Shown here in pieces: positions 27,895-36,231 of a stretch of 64,000 nt of DNA. A program made the position numbers and the translations under genes. A model generated the notes under the pieces. That model saw nothing but the letters and a program-made list of their open reading frames with translations, searched no databases and had not been told where the DNA came from. The first letter of the stretch is position 1; each line of letters opens with the position of its first letter. The stretch spans positions 62,001 to 126,000 of the forward strand of contig NZ_JAKKSL010000002.1 of the NCBI RefSeq assembly GCF_022669015.1, given 5' to 3'. This DNA comes from Colwellia maritima. Lineage in GTDB: Bacteria; Pseudomonadota; Gammaproteobacteria; Enterobacterales; Alteromonadaceae.

Positions 27895-28026
27895 ATGAGT
27901 AAACCAGATAACCCAGGCAATAGACCTGACACGCCACCAGGCAGACCAGAGAACCCAGGTAATAGACCTGACAATCCGGGTAGACCTGATACGCCTCCTC
28001 GTCCACCATCAAGACCTGTAGGTTAA
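27895..28026 (+). CDS. 43-aa Pro/Gly/Asn/Arg-rich peptide ending in Gly
   Basis: The ATG has a good ribosome site (aaaagga) and the frame stops 1 base before the E2-E1 gene. The peptide is built from repeats of the type PDNPGNRPDTPPGRPENPGN and ends RPSRPVG-like (last residues SRPVG). It has no hydrophobic core, no membrane segment and almost certainly no fold. No beta-grasp ubiquitin-like gene is seen in the operon, and this peptide's C-terminal Gly is what an E1-E2 pair needs. I therefore infer that it may be the conjugated modifier or substrate. This is untested; it could instead be a leader peptide. Confidence 0.55.
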   Translation: MSKPDNPGNRPDTPPGRPENPGNRPDNPGRPDTPPRPPSRPVG

Positions 28027-28027
28027 T

Positions 28028-29719
28028 ATGAAGACTTGGTTTGATTCACAACCAACATTACTACAAGACGAATTAGATCGTCTTGTAGGTATTGGTGCTT
28101 CTTTTGAGATAGATGAAAACGAAAGAGAAAAAGGCTATTTGGTAATTCGTGTAAAATATTCAATTGAAGATGAAGTACTAAACCTTGTCTGTCATTACCC
28201 AGATAGTTACCCGTATTTTCCTTTTGAAATTAAGTGTGAAAATTTTCCAGAAGGTAGGCACCTTGAACCTGCCGGCAAATCTTTATGTATATTTGCTGAT
28301 AAACATAATAGCCGGGACATATCAAAAGATACACTTGCCGGAATAATAGAAAATCAGGTAAAGAGAATTTTCTATATCCACAAAAACCCAGACACTTTAT
28401 CTGAGTATGAAGATGAAGTTGAAGGCTATCAAGTAAGCGGTCAGCTTCAAACCGAAGATAACTCTCTTATAGTAACTGTTAATGAAACCCCGCCAACGAG
28501 TAGTTATGGACGCGGAGAAGTTACGGTTAACGAAATAAGTAAGCATAACCACGCGGTAAGAGGATGCTTTAATATTGCTTATGAAAGTGATAATAAAGTG
28601 AGCTTTTCTGATGAATCCAACTATAAACAACGATTTACTATAAAAATCCCTATCCGATGGGTAAAGCTAAAGGGCGGACTTCAATCGACATGTGCAAAGC
28701 AGATATTAGGACAAGTGATATCTGTACAGCCTGCCTTAAAAACACCTATATACAAAGCAGTAGGCAAAATTAAAGTTGATATCATTGCAGTTTGCTTTCC
28801 AGAAGAAACTACCAGAGGTGATATTGAGTATAATTGGACATTTATAATCAGAAGAGCGTGGAAAGATAAAGTTAAAAAAGAACTCGCAACCCTTATTAAA
28901 TCAGACCACGTACATCCAAAGTATTTATTAGCTAGAACACCCAGTTTACAAGGGTTAACAGATAAAAAAGTCGTTGTAATTGGCTTGGGAGCGCTAGGCT
29001 CTCATGTAGCGTGGCAACTAGCTAGAGCGGGTATCAAAAAATTTAAATTAGTAGATAAAGATTATTTACAAGCCGGAAATCTTCAGCGGTGGTTAATGGG
29101 CTTGCCTTATATTGGTATGGACAAGTCTATGGCTGTAGCTAATATTTTATGCAATAACTATATTGATATTGAAGCAAAAGCATTTAAGTTTGAAATTGGT
29201 TCAGCATTTCCATTAAAAACAGAAGGTTCTGATAATTCACGAACTGTAGAAGATATATTGGTTACTGAGATATTGAATGATGCCGATGTTCTAATTGACT
29301 GTACTGCAATGTTGAATGTAAACCAGTACCTAGCCAATCTCTGCCGAGAAAATAAAATAGATTATGTATGGTGCAGTGCAACTAATGGTGCTTGGGGTGG
29401 GATTGTTGGCCAATCACCGGCTTCGTACATCAATAATGTTTGGTTAGATTTTAACATGGATTATGGAAAAGGCTCCATTCCTCCTATTGCAACTGAACCA
29501 ACGAAATTTGTACAACCTAAAGGCTGTTTTCATCCTACATTTACAGGCACAGGTTTTGATTTGGATTCAATATCTATTATGGCAACTCGTATGGCTGTTT
29601 CACTATTAAATCCAAATAAGTATGGGCAGTTTAATTGTGATGTAGCAGTTTTAGAGCAGTGGGATGAAGGCGTACCAATTGCTCCAAAATGGAAGGAAAT
29701 GGTTTTTAAAAGTGGCTAA
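28028..29719 (+). CDS. E2-E1 fusion (Cap2-like ubiquitin-transfer enzyme)
   Basis: This 563-aa protein has an N-terminal E2/UBC-like domain: HYPDSYPYFPFEIKC and the candidate thioester Cys87 in GKSLCIF. A beta-rich linker follows, then a ThiF/E1 adenylation domain (about residues 295-520) with the nucleotide loop VVVIGLGALGSHVAW, the acidic site LVDKDYLQAGNLQRW and a candidate E1 cysteine, Cys500, in PKGCFHPTFTG. The enzyme would activate a C-terminal Gly with ATP and pass it E1 to E2 to target. The order E2-E1 is that of CBASS Cap2, but no CD-NTase lies in this operon. Its stop overlaps the JAB GTG start by 8 bases. Confidence 0.85.
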   Translation: MKTWFDSQPTLLQDELDRLVGIGASFEIDENEREKGYLVIRVKYSIEDEVLNLVCHYPDSYPYFPFEIKCENFPEGRHLEPAGKSLCIFADKHNSRDISKDTLAGIIENQVKRIFYIHKNPDTLSEYEDEVEGYQVSGQLQTEDNSLIVTVNETPPTSSYGRGEVTVNEISKHNHAVRGCFNIAYESDNKVSFSDESNYKQRFTIKIPIRWVKLKGGLQSTCAKQILGQVISVQPALKTPIYKAVGKIKVDIIAVCFPEETTRGDIEYNWTFIIRRAWKDKVKKELATLIKSDHVHPKYLLARTPSLQGLTDKKVVVIGLGALGSHVAWQLARAGIKKFKLVDKDYLQAGNLQRWLMGLPYIGMDKSMAVANILCNNYIDIEAKAFKFEIGSAFPLKTEGSDNSRTVEDILVTEILNDADVLIDCTAMLNVNQYLANLCRENKIDYVWCSATNGAWGGIVGQSPASYINNVWLDFNMDYGKGSIPPIATEPTKFVQPKGCFHPTFTGTGFDLDSISIMATRMAVSLLNPNKYGQFNCDVAVLEQWDEGVPIAPKWKEMVFKSG

Positions 29720-30195
29720 TATTTGGATCAAGCAAAAGTTAATAGATGAAATATTAGCTGATATTGAAGATTATTCACCTCTTGAGACAGGAGGAGCTTT
29801 CTTTGGTTACCACTCAAAAAGTAGTGATGTTGTTATTACTCACCTGATCCCTGCCGGTCCTAATGCTAAGCATAAAAGATACAGTTTTGAACCTGATCAA
29901 GAATTCCAGTTAAAATTAATGGAAGAATTGTATTATGAGAAAAATGCATCGGTTAGCTACTTAGGTGATTGGCATTCACACCCAACTAATGTGTCAAATT
30001 TAAGCTAGGGATGAAAGAACCCTACTTAACATAGCTCTCTCAGCTTCAGCACAATGCCAACATCCAATAATGATGATTTTTGGTTCTTGCCCTGAAAAAT
30101 GGACAATCAACACAGTAAAGTTTACAGAAGGTAAGCGATATTTTTGGCCATTGTATAAATGTAATTATGAAACAATGACTTTAATTGTTGATTAA
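29712..30195 (+). CDS. JAB/JAMM isopeptidase (Cap3-like), frameshifted
   Basis: The JAMM metalloprotease motif is present: Glu in LETGGAFFGYHS and HSHP in LGDWHSHPTN, with Ser and Asp (LS..RDE) just after. Such enzymes process or remove ubiquitin-like tags. The frame breaks near 30006: the 29712 frame stops at a TAG, while the next frame continues RDERTLLNIALSASA to 30195. One extra base, or two missing, explains it. The GTG start at 29712 overlaps the E2-E1 stop. Confidence 0.75.
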
Positions 30196-30255
30196 AGGGT
30201 TTAAAAATATCGAAATGATGTTATCAAATTTTGACAACCATATAGGAATATTGAA

Positions 30256-30501
30256 ATGACAAATACTAAAAAAAGCTCAAAAAAAATGGCCTCAAATGCA
30301 GCTTCTGTTTTAAAGGATAGTAACGCTTCTAAAATTCAGAAGACGCTAGCAGGTTCGGTGCTAAGTCAAGCTAGTACTTCGAATCAAACTGGTGCAGAAA
30401 TGGAAACAGTTGCTTCCAAGGTACTACAAAGTGATAAATATAATGATGAAACTAAATCATTAGCAGCATCAGTGTTATCACAATCAAATAAAGGCAGGTA
30501 A
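30256..30501 (+). CDS. Small two-repeat hypothetical protein
   Basis: This 81-aa Ser/Ala/Lys-rich protein has an internal duplication. AASVLKDSNASKIQKTLAGS... and VASKVLQSDKYNDETKSLAA... each end SVLSQ. Similar small proteins occur in mobile islands, but I know no function. It lies 60 bases after the JAB gene, so operon membership is possible. A ribosome site (taggaa) precedes the ATG. Confidence 0.55.
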   Translation: MTNTKKSSKKMASNAASVLKDSNASKIQKTLAGSVLSQASTSNQTGAEMETVASKVLQSDKYNDETKSLAASVLSQSNKGR

Positions 30502-30518
30502 GTCGTTTATTAATTTGA

Positions 30519-30785
30519 TATCAAAAGCGGAAGTCGGGGCTTTATTTTTGGCCGCTTTTGAAGCCCAAGGGATTGAAATTAGCCAGGGGGAAGAAAGTTA
30601 TTTCTTGGCTACCCCAAGATAAAGTCTTACTCGAAACGGATGGGCCATTTGCTAAAGTCGAAGGCAAAGTATTGTTTCCATCTGATGTGAAAGTCGTCAT
30701 AGATCAATTAGGTACGCTATGGAACTTAGATCTAAAGAATACATTAATTACGCTTCGTCAGAATTTAGTTGCGATTATTGTTTAA
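30519..30785 (+). pseudogene. C-terminal remnant of a TatD-family hydrolase (QatD-like)
   Basis: The open stretch reads KSGLYFWPLLKPKGLKLARG, KKVISWLPQDKVLLETDGPF and then a helix pair ending LRQNLVAIIV. LPxDKVLLETDGPF is the hallmark C-terminal motif of TatD-type metal hydrolases. The N-terminal ~200 residues with the metal-binding histidines are missing, and there is no start. QatD of the Qat defence system is of this type, so it may be a relic of a lost defence operon; that is inference. Confidence 0.55.
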
Positions 30786-30836
30786 AGATCACCAAAATAA
30801 TTCGTAAACAATAATAATAACCAGAGAATAATAATC

Positions 30837-32096
30837 ATGGGTTCATATACTGATCTTGCCGTTAATGGCTATCCCCTAGTTAGTTCAAAAAGTTATGCTG
30901 TTTCGACGGTTATGACGATTTTCCGTGAGATAGATAAAAAGATATTTTACAGAAATTTATCAGATAGAAACCCTGCTGTTTGGGGGACATTTGAACCTGA
31001 TGATGACGAAGTTGAAAGAGCGTTAACATATGAATGTCAGGTATCAAAAATTTGTGACCGCCTTGATGTTATGGGCTTTACAATGCAAAGGTGTAGAGTT
31101 GATTTCGAGCGGATAAGAAATCAGAAGATTGGTGAATATAAATCTTGGTGGAAAGAAGATCAGAGTGAATGGATAGAATCACTAATTAATACTTTAGAAA
31201 CGATAAACTTTGATGTCTATATGGCAACACTTAAAGAAGTCTTTGACAGCAAAGAACAGTTTCACTTTCTTGAACATGAGGAAATAGAAAAATTAGACAC
31301 TGTTAGAAAATATATGTTTTCTGATGAAGACTATGAGCTTGGCTTTTTTGCAACTGATTTTAGATCGCTAATACGAGTTGCATGTAGCGTATCTTCTGAT
31401 GATGACCTTGTTGTACAAGATTTAACAGAGGTTCTACATGCAGGTTATTATGTTGAAAGCGATGATGTTTGTAATAACTCTATAAAGTCACTTATTCAAG
31501 ATCATCCTGAAAATGCGCCTAGAATAATAATGACTGAAGGCTCATCAGATGTTCAAATTATTAAGAAAGTCTTGGAAGTGCTTTACCCACACCTTGCTGA
31601 GTATTATACATTTCTTGAGTTTTCTCAGTATCGTGCTCAAGGTAGCGCAGGAACACTTGTAAATAATATAAAATCGTTTGCCGCTGCGGGGATTTCTAAC
31701 CGCATTATCGCAATATTTGATAATGATGCCGCAGCTTTCGATGCCAGAAGAGCTTTATCTAAAATCGAACTCCCTGATAACATCGCGGTTTGTAATTACC
31801 CTGATATTAAATTCTTAGAAAATTATCCAACATTAGGACCTAGCGGTAGGGTTGATCTCAATGTAAACGGTCTAGCCGCTAGCGTTGAACTTTATCTAGG
31901 CCCAAACATACTCAAAGAAAATGACTCAGATCTAAGCCCTGTGCAATGGAAAGGATTTATTGAAGGTCTAGGGAAGTATCAAGGGGAGGTCATGCACAAA
32001 CGAAGTATTCAAGATAAGTTCTTTACTCGAATAAACGAATATAAAAATGACAATGAGGCTTGTGATTATACTGAATGGGTATTAGGCGACAATTAG
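30837..32096 (+). CDS. HEPN/Toprim-associated defence protein, 3' end displaced by IS21 element
   Basis: This 419-aa frame has a family N terminus (MGSYTDLAVNGYPLVSSKSY) and a HEPN-like helical region. A Toprim-like core carries MTEGSSDVQIIKKVLE (acid for metal) and IIAIFDNDAAAFDARRA (DxD). The pairing suggests a nuclease. The last residues VLGDN and the TAG stop come from the end of the IS element. Joining 32079 to 34465 across one target duplication restores TEWDDLRALLNVIFKAFDNV and a stop at 34520. The gene as it stands loses 18 native C-terminal residues. Confidence 0.75.
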   Translation: MGSYTDLAVNGYPLVSSKSYAVSTVMTIFREIDKKIFYRNLSDRNPAVWGTFEPDDDEVERALTYECQVSKICDRLDVMGFTMQRCRVDFERIRNQKIGEYKSWWKEDQSEWIESLINTLETINFDVYMATLKEVFDSKEQFHFLEHEEIEKLDTVRKYMFSDEDYELGFFATDFRSLIRVACSVSSDDDLVVQDLTEVLHAGYYVESDDVCNNSIKSLIQDHPENAPRIIMTEGSSDVQIIKKVLEVLYPHLAEYYTFLEFSQYRAQGSAGTLVNNIKSFAAAGISNRIIAIFDNDAAAFDARRALSKIELPDNIAVCNYPDIKFLENYPTLGPSGRVDLNVNGLAASVELYLGPNILKENDSDLSPVQWKGFIEGLGKYQGEVMHKRSIQDKFFTRINEYKNDNEACDYTEWVLGDN

Positions 32097-32170
32097 CTTG
32101 GCCGGTTCACGACAATTAGCTTGTCTGGTTTTGGTACACTTCAGATATATCAAATTCAACAGAGAAAGAT

Positions 32171-33664
32171 ATGTCTGGAAAACCCATAACCAAACAACAG
32201 GTTAATTTATATATGTCTTATCGTAAGGACCATAAACAAACAACAGCTGCCGCCCAAGCGGGGATGTCAGAGCGCACAGCCAGTCGCATTGATACAGGGC
32301 AACATTCAACAACAAAGCAACCTAGAGCATATCGAACCCGAAAAGATCCCCTTGATGGTGCCTTTGAACTACATCTTATTCCACTACTTAAAGCAGATCC
32401 TAAGCTTCAACCTGTAACGTTATTAGATCAGCTAGATAACGTTATGCCGGGTAAGTTCGGCCGTAACCATTTACGCACGTTGCAACGTCGAGTCAAAAAA
32501 TGGCTAGCCACTGAAGGGCCAGATCAAGAAGTCATCTTTCGTCAAAAGTATATGCCAGGATTTATGGGGATATCGGATTACACCTGGATGAATAAGCTCA
32601 ATATTAGCATTGCCGGTGAAGCCTTTGAGCATAAACTTTTTCATTACAAGTTAGTGTTTAGTGGTTGGTCGTATGCTCAGGTTGTCTTTAGTGGAGAAAG
32701 CTTTGAGTCACTTTCCACAGGCTTACAAAATGCTTTTTGGCGCAGTGGTGGCGTACCACAGACACATCGAACGGATAGCTTAAGTGCCGCATTCAATAAC
32801 CATTATGAACAAGAAACCTTAACCGAACGTTATCAAAAACTATGCAAACATTATGGCGTTATAGCGACTCGCAATAATAAAGGTGTGGCGCATGAAAATG
32901 GTGCGATTGAAGTGGCTCATAGCCATTTAAAACAAAAAGTAGATCAGCAATTGCGTTTACGCGGTAGTCGTGACTTCGCGACAATTACCGAGTATCAATC
33001 GTTTGTAGATCTAATTGTCGCCAAAATCAATCGTCAATGTAAAACACGCTTTGATGAGGAGCGCAAGCACTTAACCGCGCTACCAAAACGCCGTACTAAC
33101 GATTTTAGTGAGCAATATGTTAAGGTCACATCCAGTAGCACTATCAGCATCAAACGAGTGACATATACCGTACCTTCCAGGCTTATTGGTCATCGTTTAC
33201 TGGTTCATATTTATGATACCCGGCTCGCTTTATTTCTTGGTCATGAAGAGACTTTATCACTGCCCAGAATTTATGCCCAAGGGCACCGGCGAGCACGCGC
33301 GGTAGACTATAAACATGTGATCCACTCACTGGCGAAAAAGCCCAATGCCTTCAAATATTCACAGTTACGAGAAGACTTAATACCAGAAGGTGATTTCAGT
33401 TTATTGTGGCAGCAGTTAACCGCGCAGCACGTTAGTGACAAAGACTGCCGATATATGGTTGATCTATTATTACTCGCTCATAACTATCATTGCGAAGACG
33501 CCCTTGGCCGCTATGTACTGAAAAACCATGAGCAAGGCAAACGTATATCGATTGATATGTGTCGTAAATTGTTTGGCCCTAGTATGGTTACAGTACCTAA
33601 TATTGTCAGCCATCAACATCACATAAGTGATTATGATAGCTTGCTTGGAGGTATGCATGGCTAA
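32171..33664 (+). CDS. istA: IS21 transposase IstA
   Basis: This 497-aa transposase has an N-terminal HTH and a DDE integrase core. The acids lie in GISDYTW (D), HRTDSLSAAF (D) and NGAIEVAHSHLK (E). A beta-rich C-terminal region follows. It catalyses cutting and joining of the element ends together with IstB. The TTTATT-rich start region has a ribosome site (gagaaag). Its stop overlaps the istB start by 8 bases (ATGGCTAA). Confidence 0.9.
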   Translation: MSGKPITKQQVNLYMSYRKDHKQTTAAAQAGMSERTASRIDTGQHSTTKQPRAYRTRKDPLDGAFELHLIPLLKADPKLQPVTLLDQLDNVMPGKFGRNHLRTLQRRVKKWLATEGPDQEVIFRQKYMPGFMGISDYTWMNKLNISIAGEAFEHKLFHYKLVFSGWSYAQVVFSGESFESLSTGLQNAFWRSGGVPQTHRTDSLSAAFNNHYEQETLTERYQKLCKHYGVIATRNNKGVAHENGAIEVAHSHLKQKVDQQLRLRGSRDFATITEYQSFVDLIVAKINRQCKTRFDEERKHLTALPKRRTNDFSEQYVKVTSSSTISIKRVTYTVPSRLIGHRLLVHIYDTRLALFLGHEETLSLPRIYAQGHRRARAVDYKHVIHSLAKKPNAFKYSQLREDLIPEGDFSLLWQQLTAQHVSDKDCRYMVDLLLLAHNYHCEDALGRYVLKNHEQGKRISIDMCRKLFGPSMVTVPNIVSHQHHISDYDSLLGGMHG

Positions 33665-34421
33665 CATTCAAAGCTTACCAATATTGTTGAAAGAGCTGCG
33701 CTTAAGTGCGATAGCCAAAGAATGGGAAGTTATCGCTCAAAAGGCCGTGTCAGAGCAATGGGAGCCTGAGTTGTTTCTTGCTGAGTTATGCGAACTTGAA
33801 GCGAATCATCGCCATGAGAGTCGCTTAAAGCGGCTTCTTAAAGAGAGTAAATTACCCGTAGGTAAGCAGCTTCATCAATATGATTTTGACGAAATCGAAG
33901 GGGTAACATCGCTACAAATCAAACAAAAAACGAATCAAATAGATTGGGTTAGACAAGGTCATAATGTATTACTGTTTGGGGCAAGTGGCTTAGGGAAAAC
34001 TCACTTAGCGTGTGCGATAGGTTACTCATTACTGGAAAAGTCGGTGCGAGTTAAGTTCAGTACTAGCACGACGATAGTACAAGAATTACAACGTGCTAAA
34101 GAAACACTAGGTTTGAATGATGCCTTAAGAAAACTCGATAAATATGAGCTATTGATCTTGGATGATATTGGCTATGTGAAGAAGAATGATAGTGAAAGTC
34201 AGGTATTATTTGAATTGATTGCTCATCGATATGAACGAGGCAGTATGTTGATCACATCAAATCAAGCTTTCAGTGAGTGGGATAGTATATTCGGTGACAA
34301 CATGATGACTGTTGCAGCTATAGACCGACTTGTACATCACAGTGATATCTACCAAATACAAGGAGAAAGCTACCGTAAAAAACAAGCAATGAAAATAAAC
34401 TCAAATACCGGCCTAAGTTAA
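33657..34421 (+). CDS. istB: IS21 helper ATPase IstB
   Basis: This 254-aa AAA+ ATPase has Walker A FGASGLGKTH and Walker B LLILDDIGY. It activates IstA and selects targets. I use the ATG at 33657, overlapping the istA stop; the frame from 33627 is longer but unsupported. Confidence 0.9.
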   Translation: MANIQSLPILLKELRLSAIAKEWEVIAQKAVSEQWEPELFLAELCELEANHRHESRLKRLLKESKLPVGKQLHQYDFDEIEGVTSLQIKQKTNQIDWVRQGHNVLLFGASGLGKTHLACAIGYSLLEKSVRVKFSTSTTIVQELQRAKETLGLNDALRKLDKYELLILDDIGYVKKNDSESQVLFELIAHRYERGSMLITSNQAFSEWDSIFGDNMMTVAAIDRLVHHSDIYQIQGESYRKKQAMKINSNTGLS

Positions 34422-34457
34422 TTGACGCCGACCGGACAAGTTAGTTGACGTCTAATA

Positions 34458-34520
34458 GAATGGGATGACTTACGCGCTTTACTTAATGTGATATTTAAAG
34501 CTTTTGATAATGTGGAATAG
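34458..34520 (+). pseudogene. Displaced 3' end of the HEPN/Toprim gene
   Basis: This starts with the second GAATGGG target copy. In the frame of the upstream gene it reads EW-DDLRALLNVIFKAFDNVE and stops (TAG 34518-34520). It has no start codon of its own. Confidence 0.75.
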
Positions 34521-35496
34521 GTGATCTCGTTAAAAGAATATAATTACTTTATCGTGAATTAAACTTTCTTAAGGCGTTACGGTTAAATTTAAAATTTATT
34601 ACAAAACCCCTGTGAGTATTAATCCGGCATTTGTGAATAAATATTTATTATGCGTATCTGTATCATTTTTATAATTAAAAAAATATTTTATTAATCAATG
34701 GGTTGCATGGTGTGTTTTAGAGCGGTTAGCGCTGTAATTGATTGCTTTATATTTCTATATTATTCAATTTTTTATATGGTTACTCTTAGCTTTGTCTTTC
34801 ATTTTTCACAAGTTTTACGCTAGATAGTGATATTAATGTGCTCTTATGTGAATTTTATCAGATTAAAAATTATATTGCTGATTTTGAGAAAGAAATGACG
34901 CGTGAATAATTATTCAAAATGGAGCTGTTGGATCGGTAGTGAACGACACAATAGGTTAAATCCACCATGCAGTTTTATATTTAACTTTGACGAATTTTTT
35001 AACCCTATGGACTTTAGCCCTTTTTAGGAGTCCATTCTGTAGAGTTCTTTTAATTCTTTTTCGACCTGTGAACAAAAAGTACCTACACAAAATCCGCGAC
35101 TAAGTGAAAAAATATAGTTTTATCGCGGATTTTGTGTGATTTAAAATAAAAAGCCTAGTGCCTGTTATGACAAGTAGGTATTCCTTGAATGTAGGGGGTA
35201 GTGAAGGAGGTTGTATATTAAAGGGGAGATGGACCAACAGTTAAAACATTGATACTTAAATGAAATAAGCACCTCTCTTTTGTTAAATTAGGTAAAATAA
35301 GAGATTGTTAGCTGTGTAGAATATCTTATTAGCCAGGTAGTGTAGATATTTCTAAACAGCCACGTACACACAAGCATGGCAAACATTCGACCGACTAGGG
35401 CGGGAATTTAATAATAAATATCTCTTAAAAATTTTAGATTAAACTTTTAGTTTGTCCAAAGACAATTAGAATTTTTAGCGCAATTTTCAATTCAGG
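34521..35496. other. 976-base gap with no supported gene
   Basis: This very AT-rich spacer lies between the defence cargo and gmtX. I see no credible open frame. It holds a 7-bp hairpin (ATGGACT / AGTCCAT, 35007-35035), the 15-bp inverted repeat at 35085-35137 (listed separately) and a GC-rich element at 35375-35404 that resembles one after gmtY (39252-39280). Confidence 0.6.
35085..35137. repeat. 15-bp perfect inverted repeat
   Basis: The arms ACACAAAATCCGCGA / TCGCGGATTTTGTGT have a 23-base AT-rich loop. The length and perfection are beyond chance for a short spacer. It could be a protein-binding dyad for the GMT recombinases or a relic of an end repeat. There is no T tract, so a simple terminator is less likely. 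Confidence 0.55.
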
Positions 35497-36217
35497 CTAG
35501 GCTCCTGGTGGAGTATGCAAATTAATAATTATTTCAAGAATATCCTTTAAACCCGTATCACTTAACACCTCATCACGCTTTATCGCATTTAGTGCTATTA
35601 GCTCTCCAGACTCACCAAAACCAACATGGCTAGAGTGTGATACTTTTAAAAAGTCTCGCAACACCCCAATATCATCCTCATCTAAAGTTAACTCTTGTGA
35701 CTCTTCATAACTTAATTCAGCTAAAGGTTTAGATAAAGATAAAGAGGGATTATTTCTGACCTCTCTTAAGGTATTATTTTGATTACGTAACCCTTTTACT
35801 TCTCCGTATAACAATGTCATTTTATGTTTTAATGTTGCATCTTCTATCTTAGCCAGATCGGATTCTTCTACGAAAGATTCCGGGATAGTACCTTTAAGAT
35901 CTTTATTTGATATATTAACTGTATTAGCTATCGTAGAGTGCTCTATCCACGCATCAATTAATAGCCTATAAAGGTTCGTTATTTCTTTTTTTCTCTCTCT
36001 TATTATAATAAAGAGTCCTTTTATTAGTAATAATTCCATTTGAACTAAGAATTTTTACTATCGCAGGAGGTGAAACAATGCCACCTGAGCTAGTTATTTT
36101 TTGACTCGTTTCGTGGATGTGCGTAAGCATTTGCTCCGTTGTAGGAGTTTTTGCTTTACCCATTAATTCTTTATATTTTGCTATAACCGCATCTAAAGAG
36201 ATTCTTTTCATACTCAT
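35497..36217 (-). CDS. gmtX: Gamma-mobile-trio protein GmtX, frameshifted
   Basis: This is the third gene of the trio, 14 bases after gmtZ on the same strand. The N-terminal part (MSMKRISLDAVIAKYKELMG, then GGIVSPPAIVKILSSNGIIT) looks like a winged helix. After a frameshift near 36003 in an agagagaaaaaaag run (one A too many), the frame continues as a coiled-coil region (LKHKMTLLYGEVKGLRNQNN) and a C-terminal domain. Identification rests on position and size. The function within the trio is not known. Confidence 0.6.
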
Positions 36218-36231
36218 TTCAATTTTTCTCG

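Larger units (their letters stand above)
32080..34457 (+). mobile_element. IS21-family insertion sequence
   Basis: The element carries istA and istB and has imperfect terminal repeats. The left begins TATTAGGCGACAATTAGC and the right, reversed, TATTAGACGTCAACTAAC; they match at about 20 of 26 bases. Additional internal copies of the end repeat lie 23 bases in on each side (GACAATTAGCTTG twice at left), a usual IS21 feature. Target duplication GAATGGG flanks it at 32073-32079 and 34458-34464. It interrupts the 3' end of the HEPN/Toprim gene. Confidence 0.85.

Noticed and set aside
28028-30195. A second CBASS operon based on Cap2/Cap3-like genes
   Set aside because: No CD-NTase or CBASS effector lies in this operon; the small Pro/Gly-rich peptide takes that place.
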